Shown: positions 1 to 11,633 of the stretch, piece by piece
Numbering within the stretch: position 1 is the stretch's first letter
Layout: the number at the start of each line of letters is the position of its first letter
Assembly: GCF_003473485.1 (NCBI RefSeq)
Contig: NC_053044.1
Coordinates: forward strand, 52,616,091-52,680,090
DNA from: Medicago truncatula
Lineage: Eukaryota > Streptophyta > Magnoliopsida > Fabales > Fabaceae
Direction of reading: 5' to 3'
Length of the DNA stretch: 64,000 nt
Notes under the pieces: model-generated
The model's database searches: none
The model's input: only the letters and a program-made list of their open reading frames with translations
Told to the model about the DNA's origin: nothing
Translations under genes and position numbers: made by a program

Positions 1-1451
1 TAAATATAAATATATATTTCACAAAGCAACATCATCATCTTCAATAAGGCAAATGCAACCAACAACAAGACTCATGCATGACATGACGACACCACTAAGA
101 CCCCTCAATAATGCAATTATGCATGTGGTACCAAACAGGACCGAAGCTCTCACCGCTTTTGAATGGTTCAAGCATTCATCAGGACATAAGCCCTCACCGC
201 TGTGAACAACCAATGCTCCAGGACATGAGTCCTCCCGCTGTTTATGCATATGCTATGGACCCACTTGTGTATATCTACATACAACTTGACCATGAATACA
301 TTTTCATATGACTCCGAATTTATACAACATGTATGATTTAATAAATATAACATACATTACAGCCATCAACATCATCATCGAACAGTAATCCAAGCAATCC
401 AGAAAGATGCACAATTAATCACAATTATGCTCAAACATCAACATCAATCATCACCATTCATATAATACAAGCAACATACAAAAATTGGGCAATTCGCCTC
501 GCGAGCACATCTGCTCGCTATGGCGAACACACAAAACAGGTTGCTCGCCATGGCAAGTTCAAGGCGAATTCGAGGCGAGTGAAAATAAGGTGCTCTCGGG
601 AGTTTTGACATTTTTCTCACTCAAACTTCAATTTTAAGCTCCCTATTCATCTTTTTAATCTAAAACTTGCTCCAGTCCTCTCTAAAATCATTTAGGTACA
701 TTAAACTAACCAAAATACATCATATAACAACAATTTGAAAATCATGTTTTAATCTGGGTTACTCGCCACGGCGAGTTGGTCTGCTAGCGAGGCGAGCCAT
801 GAAGTTGCTCACTCGCGTGGCGAGCATAAGCTACTCGCGAGGCGAGCGATGAACTTCTGTACGGGCAGAAAACAGGTTTTTCCCCAAAATCCCATTTTTC
901 TTCAATTCACTCCCCAAATTAGTTTACAGATGTGAATTAACTTGCTGTATGCACTCATAACCTATTTCTAACATAAGAATAACAATCTCTACCCCAAAAT
1001 CATCATTTCATCACAAAATCCATAATCCCCAATTCTCACCAAAAACCTGTTAAACATCAAAATCAGAGATTAACATCTATACTACTGAAGCAAACCTCAC
1101 CCTTACCTTAAAATTGCAGAAGAAATGCACAGCAAAAATTAAATCTTGGCTCTACTTGCTCTTCTCTCCCTTTCTCCCAAAACTGACAGTTTTCACGTAA
1201 ACTGCTTTCTAACTCTTTCTTACTTTCTTAACTTCCTTCTCAACTTTCCATTATTTCACTTAACTCCCCATTAATTCTAATTAACTCCCCAAACTACAAA
1301 ATAATAATTATTTCTCACCTAATCGAATTAATATTAAAACCAACCATATAATAAAATATATCACACCACATAACATCATAAATATTATTTAAAATCACAT
1401 ATAAGACTCTAAATAAATTAAAATAAATAAAACAACGACTAGAGCGTTACA
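1..1451 (-). mobile_element. Partial LTR of a Ty3/gypsy-like retrotransposon
   Basis: Read on the minus strand, the block begins at 1451 with TGTAACGCTCTAGTCG, which starts with the canonical TG and resembles the TGTAACG start of long plant chromovirus (Tekay/Del) LTRs. The block holds no long ORF and runs off the left edge, so the other terminus and the internal coding part are not visible. It contains tandem phrases of the kind aggacataagcc / aggacatgagtcc (about 180-235) and a cluster of GC-rich palindromes (separate entry). Assignment rests on the terminal motif and overall look only; an unrelated repeat is possible. Confidence 0.45.
484..862. repeat. Cluster of CTCGC-n-GCGAG palindromes inside the LTR
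   Basis: Two groups of short imperfect palindromes, about 490-585 and 760-860, repeat a CTCGC...GCGAG or GCGAGGCGAG core, for example ctcgccacggcgag near 762, ctcgcgtggcgagc near 811 and ctcgcgaggcgagc near 834. They are far more GC-rich than the AT-rich surroundings. About eight units are visible. No protein reading is supported. They may fold into adjacent small hairpins or supply CG methylation sites; both are inference. Confidence 0.6.
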
Positions 1452-1952
1452 AATTACGTAGATTTTCTATTTATCTTTAATTGATTTTCTGGGCTACGTT
1501 ACTCTCTGATAGAGTGGGGTTGGTGGTAGTAGACTGAAGGTGAGTTGCTGGTAAAAACATGAAGAAGAGGTAGTGATTGGGGAAGATATTGTGAAAAATA
1601 TAGTGTTCAAGGAACATGATAATATTGTGGTCTCATTTTGATCAAATGGTAAAAATTAAGTGTCCCATAGTGAAAAAGGATTAACCTTTCCCATGTGAAA
1701 TGCCACCTCAATGTATGTATTGAAACAGAAATTTGTAGGAAAGGTAAGAACAAAATTTTGTATTCTCAAATTGGTTGAACATTCCAATGGCTTGTCTTCA
1801 AAGGTTTGAAGTTTGAATATCTGTTGTACTACTTATTTTAATATTCTTGCTTGTAAAAAATAATTTTTAAAAATATTGTGATGATTTTTTTTGATAAAAT
1901 TCTCTGCAAGCAATTGCATAGTTAAATTAAGTTGTTACTGCACTACTTACGA
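1452..1952. other. Intergenic, nothing recognised
   Basis: AT-rich sequence between the LTR end and the next repeat. I see no ORF, splice pattern, inverted repeat or RNA gene that I can support. Confidence 0.5.
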
Positions 1953-3600
1953 TTAGGGGTGGCAATATGATCCATGAATTCCACATCCATCCAATTCATT
2001 CACTACAAAATCCATCAAATCCATCGATCAAACAAAAAAAATTGTTAATGGATTGGTTTGAATCAATCCATTAAAAACAAATAGTTGCTTTTCTCACCCT
2101 ATGCCTTTCCTCGCGCGCCCTATTTTTTTTTTCTCAATTTTACCCCTGGTCCGGATTTCGTTTTCCGAATTGTATTGTTAGAATTTTGCAGATGTTTCCG
2201 GATTTTAAAATCCGGAATAGTGTTTAACCAGAACTTTTGCAATTTTAAGCTTTACAATTCGTAAAATAAAATGCAAATAAAATAAAAAACAGAAATAAAA
2301 AGACACAAACAAAAAACAACTCATTTTACTAATACATGAACAATACATTACAATAATTTTCAAGCTTTTTAAGCTTATTACATAAGATCCTAAATCTATT
2401 TCTAATCTCCTAAGAGCCTAATTCTAATCTCCTAAGAGCTTAACCACTGCTATGTGATAGGACATAGCAGTAGTTTCCCTATTGGAGAGCAACCGGAGGA
2501 GGAGGGAAGAGGAGGGCGGGAAGAAGAGAATAATGCCCCTGAGGGAGGTAGGGGGTGCTCAAACTTACGCCCAGACAGGCCAAGCTAAGAACAACACTAA
2601 TCCACGTGAACCTCACTTCGTTGCAGCGTGGTTCCATCATCATTGATCGTTCATACAAACCCTGAAAGTTTTCAACGAGGCCCTTATCTACGAAAGGTCA
2701 ACGATGGAAAACCATGGTTGTAGAAGGAAGAAGAGGATGAGAGGGTGGGAGAGGATGGTGTGAGAAATGGTGGGGTTCGGAAGGCTATTTATAGGGAGAG
2801 GTGGGTCAAAAACGGTTGGGAGGTCATAAATGCAGTCAAAAAACGTGGTAAAACGCTTTTTCTTGACTTGACCACCGACAAAAACGTGTGGTGCAGACCA
2901 TCGGCTAAGACTATGCACTCCGGAATATAAAATTCGGAATGCACATCTGTTTTCCGAAATATATTTTCCGGATTAATGCGATAATGGTGAACGAGGGAAA
3001 AGTTGGCACTTCTTGTAGGGTTAAGGAAGTTCCGGGCTGTATAATCCGGAAAGCTTTAACATTGGATTCTTTTGAAAGAGAGTCATTAATGTAGGTTAGG
3101 ACGGTTACAACCACTAACATGTTTTCATTGACTGTAGTAATGACCTAGGACTTGTTTTAGGCTATAAATAGGCTTCCATCTTCACAAATACCTTCATTCT
3201 TCACTTCACATCTTTTCTTCCATTTTGTTCAAATGTTTTTAGTTTTTTTTGGATGTAGGTGGTGTCATGGTCATTGTTGACCGTTCATATGAACCATGCA
3301 ATTGCATTGCAGCTTGTGTGGGGTTCATATAACGGTCAATAGAGATCTTTGACATCAAAGAAAGACACAGAAAAACACATAACATCTGGTCCGGATTTCG
3401 TTTTCTAAAAATCACTAACAATCTGGTCCAGATTATGTAATCCGGACCATGGATATTTTAGTAAATTTTGCAAGGCGCGCGAGAAGGCAACATAGTGGGA
3501 AAAGTAAAACTCTTAAAAACAATAGATGGATTAAGTCCATCCACCCTATTTTCAAAATTCAATGGATCACATCTTTAAAAAAAAAATCCAATAGATAACT
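1953..3600. repeat. Older repeat split by a later insertion
   Basis: The stretch begins with aggggtggcaatatgatcc and contains many small ATCCAT/ATGGAT phrases: ccatccaattcattcac and atggattggtttgaatc on the left, gatggattaagtccatcc on the right. The left (1953-2080) and right (3523-3600) parts read as one repeat once the 2081-3512 insertion and one target copy are removed. Short repeats starting with ggggtggcaa are common in legumes and often hAT-derived; that class is inference. Confidence 0.4.
2081..3512. mobile_element. Non-autonomous Mutator-like element with direct target repeats
   Basis: The element is flanked by the direct repeat ttaaaaacaa at 2071-2080 and 3513-3522. Its ends are imperfect inverted repeats: gttgcttttctcaccc at the left and the complement of gtgggaaaagtaaaac at the right, each continuing into a GCGCGC block (about 2112-2119 and 3475-3481). 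A 9-10 bp target duplication plus inverted ends is the Mutator-like signature. The inside has no convincing transposase. It holds several TCCGGAT/ATCCGGA words (near 2151, 2198, 2921, 2969, 3045, 3391 and 3441) and two related phrases (gatcgttcatacaaacc near 2645, gaccgttcatatgaacc near 3280). Confidence 0.6.
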
Positions 3601-3765
3601 TCAAATAATATTTAATCTTTTTTATTTAAATAAATATATATTTGATAAAAGCACTCTCCTACCACACATTTTTTTTTAATCCTCCTTCCACTCATCCAAC
3701 TTGGTTCCTCTTCTCTTAATTTCTTAAATCAAGACCGATTAGATTAATGTTGGTCATATTATATA

Positions 3766-4000
3766 GGGTTAATGGTGTTTTACCCCCCTGTAATATAGAT
3801 TATTTTTGGTTTTCTCCTCTGTAAATTTTTTTTTTTTGGAATACCCCCTAATAGGTCATAAAAAAACAAAAAAAATTCTGCAAAAAAAAAAAAGTCGTTT
3901 TTTTATGACCTATTAGGGGGGTATTCCAATTTTTTTTTTTTTTTACAAGGGGGTAAATCAAAAAAAATATTTTACAGGGGGGTAAAGCACCATTAACCCT
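3766..4000. mobile_element. Foldback MITE, 235 bp
   Basis: Nearly the whole element is an inverted repeat. It starts gggttaatggtgttttaccc and ends with the complementary ggtaaagcaccattaaccct. The centre is a second perfect inversion around taggtcataaaaaaac / gttttttttatgaccta. It lies in AT-rich DNA next to tata, so a TA-type target is possible. It has no coding capacity. Confidence 0.75.
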
Positions 4001-4027
4001 ATTATATAATATTTTATGATCTAACTA

Positions 4028-4240
4028 TTGGATAACGAGTGGTTGGCTTGAGATCTTGGAGTTTGCTCCTCCAAAGATATCAGGTTCGATTCTCTCTGGT
4101 GTCAATTTCGGTGGACTAAGTCCATACATAGCGTTTTGCTCTGGCTTTAAACGGGACCCCCGCAAGTGGGTGGTGGGGTTGGTTCCCTTGAATTAGTCGG
4201 TTCATGGATCAGATACCAATTTTTTTTTTTTTTTTTTTTA
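4028..4240 (+). mobile_element. SINE-like retroposon with pol III B-box
   Basis: A tRNA-like head (gagtggttggcttgagatc, then a B-box-like ggttcgattct at 4084-4094) is followed by a tRNA-unrelated body (gtcaatttcggtggactaag, ggttcccttgaattagtcgg) and a tail of about 18 T at 4220-4238. A T-rich 3' end is known for Au-type plant SINEs. Related copies lie at 35,240, and reversed near 41,290 and 52,090. Confidence 0.6.
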
Positions 4241-4569
4241 ATTATTGGATCACGAGAGTAATCAAGGATCATTACATTGAATTTTGAATAAATCATACAA
4301 ACGTAATTAGACGTCACATCTTAATTTTAAATTTTAAACATTTTACATATTAGTTCATTAACTAATATTTTGCTCAGCAATCACGTTTACATCTTATCTG
4401 TGACTCTTGTATATGTTCATTTGATATTTCTTTGATCAATATAAATTCACTTGATACACATCACTAGGAATGGTGATGAAAAATCTGAAAAAACAAACAA
4501 ATAGAGAAGATTGAGCGTAAGATAGGACCGCATGATATAAAAAAAGTAGTAATATTTTAACAAATATCT

Positions 4570-4885
4570 AAGACAATTTTTTATGTCAATTATTTTTTAA
4601 TTTTTTTTTATTGGTTAAAAATAATGGAGAGATAAAAAGAGGATAACGTGAGTATGAAAGAAAGTTGTTAAAAAATTATCACAAAATAGGTGTAGAAATA
4701 TCATTTCTCATAAAAAAAAAAAATGATATTTGAACATCCATTTGATGACAACTTTTGTGACAACTTTCTCTCTCATACACACATTATATTTTTACTTTAT
4801 CTCTCTATTGCTATGATTTCCATATCAATACTACTTTTTCTTTATAAATTATGGTTATCAAATAAGTTGTCATCAAATTGGTTGA
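4570..4885. mobile_element. Two MITE copies in head-to-head orientation
   Basis: The segment 4570-4710 read on the minus strand (gaaatgatatttctacacc, then tttctttcatactcacgtta, then tctccattatttttaacc) matches the + strand MITE at 33,660-33,845. A second copy at about 4720-4880 on the + strand (aatgatatttgaacatcc, then aactttctctctcatacaca) is the same family. The two heads face each other across a short A-run. Confidence 0.55.
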
Positions 4886-5312
4886 TCAAATAACATTCCT
4901 CTAAAAAAAAATGTCGTTGCAGGAGACAAATTGGCGTGAAGAACAAACATTTTCTCTTGAATAAAAACGAAGGAAAAATGAAAATCGAACATTTTCTCCG
5001 AAAAAGTGGGGCAGAAAATGAGTAATGGTCCTAATGGAGTGGACTGGACCCCTTGAAAGTGGGCTCCACAAAGGGGTGGGACCACATGTGTGAAGGGAAG
5101 AGTCCGTCCATATTGATTGGGCCGGCGGCAGTTAAGTGATGTTAAAAATAAGGATGGTCCCCACAAAACACGCCACATAGATAGACTTCATCAGCTATTC
5201 TAGGCGCGTGCTTCACTTAGATGGTCCCCTCTTTCTTTCTTCCAAGTGGAACAAGTTGTCCAACCCACCTGTGACTTCTCAATGGCCAGGACTATAACTA
5301 CGTATCAAATCA

Positions 5313-5586
5313 TACTCCTCCGTTCTTTTTTAAGTATCATTTTTGGAGAAATTTTCTGTTTCTATTTAATTGTCAATTTTAAAGTTCAATGCAACAATAA
5401 ATATTGTTTTACCAACATTACTCTTAGTTATTTATTGAGGAGAGAAAAATATTTGAAATAATATATTAAATGACTAAGATTATTATAATAAAAATATAAA
5501 TTATTGTATTAGAAAAAGTAACATTTATTAAGTATCTTGGTTTGTTTAAAATGTCAAAAAATGATAGTTAAAAATGAACGGAGTAT
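5313..5586. mobile_element. Stowaway-like MITE
   Basis: It begins tactcctccgttcttttt at 5313 and ends gaacggagta at 5576-5585, the typical plant Stowaway end pair with a TA target. The interior is AT-rich and has no transposase. Confidence 0.7.
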
Positions 5587-6145
5587 ATCCAAAGATTATA
5601 CTTATATATGTATAATTCATAATTATAAATAATTCTTAACAAAAGTATATTTATACAAAGAAAAAAAAATAGTCTTGCTAACGAGTGTTTCGAGAAGCTG
5701 TGACATTCTTTAAACATGCTAAATTTACTAATTATTCTTTTAAAAATGGCTAAATTTTCAATTTCTAAAGTATTGATTACACAAACTTTCATAAAAATTT
5801 TCATTTAAGGTCCTTAAACGGTGTCTGGAGCAATAGTTAACATTTGCCCAAAGAAAAAACATACAAAGAAACTAAGCAACTTGTTGTCTAAACAATCCAA
5901 GGAGTCTAGCACAATGAAATTTATTTAAATTCATATCATCAAAGTGTCAATGTTAGCATCCTTAAATTTAGTTAACCCGTAATATTAAAATTTTAAAAAT
6001 CTAAAAGATAAAAAATAATGAAAATACTCAAAAAAAATTGTCATAACTCATTCGTAGTTAATGATGATAGGCTATGATGAGTTTTTGCGTACTTCTTTGA
6101 GGATGAGAAAAACACCACATTTTCTAGTGAGTTGTCGATATTGTA

Positions 6146-6297
6146 ATTCCTCTGCTCCTTTTTATATGAGACAAATAAGTCAATAAACATTTATACATTT
6201 TATTTATAATATAGATCAAATATATCAATTTTTACTGACTATTTTTTTTAGATATTTTATTATTTCATTTGTCTCTTATAAAAGGACGGAATGAAAT
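6146..6297. mobile_element. Short Stowaway-like foldback
   Basis: The left end reads cctctgctcctttttatatg and the right end cttataaaaggacgga, roughly complementary and of the same end type as the element at 5313. The ends are degenerate, so the class is tentative. Confidence 0.45.
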
Positions 6298-6759
6298 AAT
6301 TGAATAATTTGTAAAAAGATGTGAAATAGAAACTTATTCTTAAAAAGGGACATTCAAAAGAAAAATTTTACTTTATTTTTTCAAAATTATAATAATGTTG
6401 CTAAAAAATTAATTCCCTTCTTTCATTGACCTTAATTTTTAGATCATATAGTCTAGTAGCTAAAAAATCAAATTTTAAAATATACAATATCCCTACCTAC
6501 CAACATATCCAAGCTCACAATGACGACGATATTTACATCTCTCATCCATTATTAGTAAGTTTTTTTTCTATACTTACTATGATCATCAAAATACAAGTCA
6601 ACACTTTATTTTTTTCAAAGTCAACACCTTCGTTATATTACATCATACTTCGTATAGTTAAGAATATTTTTTCTTGTTAAGTTTATTAAAGAAGTGGTAT
6701 ATCCTATTGATCAAATATATCAGTATATTCGATAGCTATAAAAAATAGTGATAGAAGAG

Positions 6760-7245
6760 CAGTGGCGGAGCCCTTTATGGGCTGGGGTGGGCCACAACCC
6801 ACCCAGAAAAGTAAAAAAATCAACGATTATAGGTCTATTTTGCGAAATTTTATACAATTTTGTGTCGGTTTTATGTTTTGGTTGATCCGAATTTCTGCAA
6901 AGTGGTGTAATGGCCCACCCGAAAATTTAAATAATTCAATTATGGGTCTATTTTGCAAGACTTTATACAATTTTATGTCGGTTTTAGGTTTCGATTGATC
7001 CAAATTCCCGGTGTAGTGTCCTGGGAATACAGATAATTGGAAACGGATTACTATTCCAAACTTAATTCTTTTTAAGATTTATATTTCGATGAACTGGTTA
7101 TCACCAATCTTTTCTAAATATGAAAAATGGCCCATCCGAAAAATTTAAATAACTAAATTATAGGTTTAATTTGCGAAACTTTAAACAATTTTTCAATGAT
7201 TAATTTTTGTGGTCCACCCTAACTTTTTTTCCTGGCTCCGCCACC
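6760..7245. mobile_element. MITE with GTGGCGGAGCC inverted ends
   Basis: The left end cagtggcggagcc and right end ggctccgccacc are perfect inverted repeats around 486 bp. Inside is an approximate internal repeat (cccgaaaatttaaataattc near 6918 and ccgaaaaatttaaataacta near 7136). These ends are common in plant MITEs (hAT or CACTA derivatives); the superfamily is not resolved. The flanks share a gaagag-like word, a possible target duplication. Confidence 0.7.
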
Positions 7246-7688
7246 GAAGAAGAGTGTTTATAAGAAGTATTTATAAACTATATCTCTTTCTTTTATTTTT
7301 AAAACAACGTATAAAATGAGTTAATAGTTACGTCAAACATTGAATGTATTGATGTAAGTCAAGTAATTGTTGATTTTTAAACCAAAAAGGAGCATTTTTT
7401 TCATACACGTTTTTTTAATAAAAAAAAAATATTTTATGTGATCGATTTGTTTACAAAAGAAAAAGGAAATAGGAGTTCCGGGACAAATTTTGTATTGATA
7501 TCATCTCAGAAATAAAACCTCTTCTTTACATTTTCTGTCCAATCTCCTTTCTAACCATATTTATTGATACTCCACGTTCACTTCACAGTTCACACCACAC
7601 ACTAGTACCAACTCATAACACTCTCTCTTCCCTCCTTTTTTTCTCCATTTCTTTCTCTCTATTATCCACACCCAACTTTTCCTTCACC

Positions 7689-7700
7689 ATGAATCAATAG
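7689..7700 (+). promoter_or_regulatory. Three-codon upstream ORF before the KNOX start
   Basis: ATG AAT CAA TAG ends 21 nt before the KNOX ATG and lies in the CT-rich leader (about 7560-7690), so it should be in the 5' UTR. Ribosomes would have to leak past it or re-initiate over a very short distance. The transcription start is not visible, so its presence in mRNA is inference. Confidence 0.5.
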
Positions 7701-7721
7701 ATATATTTATATATATATATT

Positions 7722-10700
7722 ATGGCGTATCACAACCAAGACAACCCACTCCACCATTTCACAGAACAACAACAACCAACCTCCGATCCTCACCACTCTT
7801 TCCAAACTGCACCTAACTGGCTCAACAACGCCCTTCTTCGCAACCTCGACACCAACGTCAACGCCACTGCCACCAACAACAACAACGGTTCCCAATCCTC
7901 CGGTCAATGGCTCTCTCGTCCTATCCTCCACCGAAACCATAGCGAAGTCATCGACGACGTCACCGGCGCCGGCATGAAGGCGGAGGAAAGCGGCGAGGCA
8001 ACGGCGGAGGGAGTGATGAACTGGCAGAAAGCGAAACACAAAGGTGAAATAATGGCGCACCCGTTGTATGAACAGCTTCTATCAGCACACGTGTCGTGTT
8101 TAAGAATCGCCACGCCGGTTGACCAGTTGCCCAGGATCGATGCTCAGCTGGCAGAGTCGCAGAATGTTGTTGCCAAGTACTCTGCCTTAGGACAACAGGG
8201 CATGCTTGATAACGATGATAATAAACAACTCGACCACTTCATGGTATTTTACTTTTCTCAATAATAATTACAAAATATTGTGATTTTTTTTTTTTAAAGC
8301 TTTTTGCGTGTCAATTAATGGATGGAAATTGATTTGCAAAATTTTCTGTCTCTGTGGGTCGTATTGAATTTGAAATGCTTTCTTTTTCTGTGCAAAACTT
8401 CAATTTTAACTCACTTGTATTACTATCCATGAATGACTAAAAATAAGTCCAAAGTAGAATGATGATTAATTATTAATTAAACTTCATTAATTAAAATAAT
8501 TAAGGAAGCTAATGGTTCAATTTTGACCTTTTGAGTTTGTTTTAACATGAAATTGACCTATTGAGCTTATTTTAAGTGGCATGTTTATGTAGGGAGTTTG
8601 TCTTTTATTTGATTTCTACTTTCTTCTTTTAATCACATTATTTTTTTGTATGGCATCTTTTTAGTTTTGATTCTTATTTTTAATTTTCTGCAACAATATT
8701 TCTGTGGTCTATGCGAGCTTCCATACATAAATCCTTGCCAATGGAGTGTAATTATGTTTTATTTTATTTTTGTCATGGAATATGATTCCAGTTACTGTAG
8801 ACACAAATTTTGGTCAGTGCTAGAATTTAGTTTCTGTTGTATGGTTACGGTTTTGAAATTTTCGTCGTTGATGTTGCAGTCGCACTATGTTTTGTTGCTT
8901 TGTTCGTTCAAAGAACAGCTCCAACAACATGTCCGAGTCCATGCAATGGAAGCAGTAATGGCTTGTTGGGAGATCGAACAGTCCTTACAAAGTCTAACAG
9001 GTACAGTAATATATTCTTTTTCTATTGATTGTTACATCTTAACTTAATAAATAAAGGTTATGCATGATAAAATAGAAATGTAATTTTTCCAAATTTTTGT
9101 TTCTTATTCCTAAAGAAAAATTACACGAATAAAGTTTTTATAGGAAAAAATAGGAGTAATATGTGCTGCTGCTACAGTATGTTTTCGGTTCAGTATAGGC
9201 CATAGGGTTCTCAGATTGGGATATTATTTATACTTTTCTCATAATAGGAATTATACGGGGTAACTTGTAACCTCATTTTCAAATTTTCTTACAAGGTCAA
9301 TATTCATTAATGTTCAGTGTAACAATAAAATGATAATTAAGCTCTTAATGGTTGATAGTCAAAGAGGAACATGACTACAGGAATTAAAAGTTTCTTCCTT
9401 GTCCTGTATATATGAATTATTTGCGTTAGGGAAACTTCAAATCTTTGTTAACTTTATTAACATTCAAACATCAATCCTATACCAAATACGTCATGAATAA
9501 TTTATAATGATATAATGGTCAAAATTTCTGTGTTCTAAATGTATTGTATTGAAATGAAGAATGAAGACTTTAGTAAAATAAATAAATAAAAATGTATTGA
9601 AGCCGTTATAGTTAATTATACTGTATGGCCCAGTTGTCCTTGTGTTTTTTTTTGACAGAATTGTCCTTGCTCATAGCATGTTATTATGCCAAACTATTAT
9701 GCGCTTTGAAAGATTAGCTAACTTGTTGTTCATACTAAACAGCAAAAGCACACATCACTTTTTCCAATTGGATATTAATCAATATGCAAAGTTCAGTGTA
9801 ACAAGAAATAGTAGTAATAATCAAGCCATTAATGGCTGGTAGTCAAAGGAGGAACATGGCTACAGGAATTAAAAGTTCCTTCCTTGTCCCATATGAATTG
9901 TTGGACTTTGGGTTAGGGAAACTTCAAATCTTAATTTGTTAACTTTTATTAACATTTAAACATTGATCTTAAACCAAATAATGAATAATTTATTAGTAAG
10001 ATAGAATGGTCATAATTTCTGTGTTCTAAATGTATTGAAAACATCATAGTTATACTGTATGGCCCAGTTGCCCTTGCTTTTTTTCGACAGAATTGTCCTT
10101 AATTTTTTGCATGTTATTTTGCCAAACTATCATGTACTTTGAATATAGATACTTTTTGTAAGATTAGCTAACTTGTTGCGCATAATAAACAGCAAAAGCA
10201 CACAGCACTTTTTCCCATTAGATATGAGTACTAATTAAAGTGATGTTTATCCCCACATGCGTAACAGGAGTTTCACCGGGGGAAGGTACAGGAGCAACAA
10301 TGTCTGAAGATGAAGATGAGCAAGTAGACAGTGATGTTAATCTGTTTGATGGAGGTTTGGATGGTTCAGATAATAGCATGGGAGGATTTGGTCCTCTTGT
10401 TCTAACAGAGAATGAGAGGTCCCTCATGGAACGTGTAAGACATGAATTAAAGCATGAGTTGAAACAGGTACGGCCCTCATGGATTACATTAAATGTTGAA
10501 TAGGAAAGCTAGTAATTAAATTAACTACATACTATTTTAATATACTATTCTTCATCACAATTCACAATCATTTCAAGTTTCAATACATTTTTCACTGTCT
10601 AGTGAAACTCATATAGGATTCACTTTCACATGAATTAATGTAAGCTAATATATAGTAATATAAATTAAGCGTGTTTCGGAACGTGTATTAGAGATTATAT

Positions 10701-11633
10701 TGTTCTTATTTTTGTAGGGTTATAAAGAGAAAATTGTGGACATAAGAGAGGAAATTTTACGCAAGAGACGAGCTGGAAAACTTCCTGGTGACACAACCTC
10801 AGTACTTAAAGATTGGTGGCAATCACATTCAAAGTGGCCTTATCCTACTGTAAGAACTCTATATTGACTTTTACTAAAAAAATTATGAAATCCTTTTTCA
10901 GATTCAAAACATACTTAGCCATTTTAGTTTGCTAAGCATTGATATTTTTTCAATTTTTTTTTTTAATGAATTTAATGAATAGCAACATAAATGTCCTTGC
11001 TTGTCTATGATCAAGCATAGTGCATGCACATCATGTTTGAATAAACGACTTAATTGTATGTTTATTGTATAAATGTTTATCATATAAGCACAATTATATT
11101 TTCATATAAGCGATGAGTTGTTTTCATAAGTTATCTAAGTGAGCTTACGAAAATAAGCTCAAAACATTTTATGGATCCAATCAGTTTCACAAATGTTTAT
11201 GAGAGCATATAAACTCAAATAAAACCATTCAAAATAGTTCACATGTTAGCACGTATTTTCTGTCTCACAAGTCAAGTCACAACCCACTAATCATTGTTAT
11301 TTTTCGTTCATCTTCGATATGTGTTGTTCCTTTCAGGAAGAGGATAAGGCAAGGTTGGTGCAAGAAACCGGGTTGCAATTGAAACAGATCAATAACTGGT
11401 TTATCAATCAAAGGAAGAGGAACTGGCACAGCAATCCTTCAACTTCTAATGCATTGAAGAGCAAGCGCAAGAGGTATTTCTATATTAAAAAAATAGTCCT
11501 TTTCATAATCTTAAATTTGCATGAACTCTGCACCGATCTTGAATTAGAAATAAGTAATGCAGGTGATAAAAGTACCAAGCTCGAGAACCAAAACCTTATA
11601 TCATGGTGGCAGCAGATCCAACAAAGTAAATGA
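7722..11633 (+). CDS. KNAT3-like: Class II KNOX homeodomain transcription factor (KNAT3/4/5 type)
   Basis: TALE homeobox nuclear DNA-binding regulator. Exons with GT-AG borders in phase: 7722-8243, 8880-9000, 10268-10467, 10718-10849, 11337-11473, 11555-11633, together 1,191 nt and 396 aa. Domains: N-terminal Gln/Asn-rich part (1-100), KNOX1 about 104-150 ([20 protein letters not shown]), KNOX2 about 165-215 ([20 protein letters not shown]), acidic linker [14 protein letters not shown] about 272-293 ([20 protein letters not shown]), and a three-residue-extended homeodomain about 294-357 with the PYP loop and WFINQRKRN at 346-354. The linker and C-end follow Arabidopsis KNAT3 rather than class I proteins; KNAT3 is slightly longer (about 431 aa). 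The start is the first ATG opening the long frame. Class II KNOX proteins act in organ differentiation, and in Medicago in nodule development; any such role here is inference. Confidence 0.93.
9312..10239 (+). repeat. Imperfect tandem duplication in KNOX intron 2
   Basis: Copy 1 (9312-9790) and copy 2 (9791-about 10239) both start gttcagtgtaacaa and share, in order, atggctacaggaattaaaag-type, gggaaacttcaaatct, ttctgtgttctaaatgtatt, actgtatggcccagttg, gacagaattgtcctt, agattagctaacttgttg and aaacagcaaaagcacaca. The period is about 479 bp. The two copies make up most of this 1,267-bp intron. Confidence 0.85.

Noticed and set aside
7707-8113. Minus-strand ORFs over KNOX exon 1
   Set aside because: Antisense shadow of a GC-rich coding exon; no domain.
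8646-9047. 133-codon ORF around KNOX exon 2
   Set aside because: It is exon 2 read with part of both flanking introns; the exon borders at 8,880 and 9,000 fit the KNOX protein exactly.
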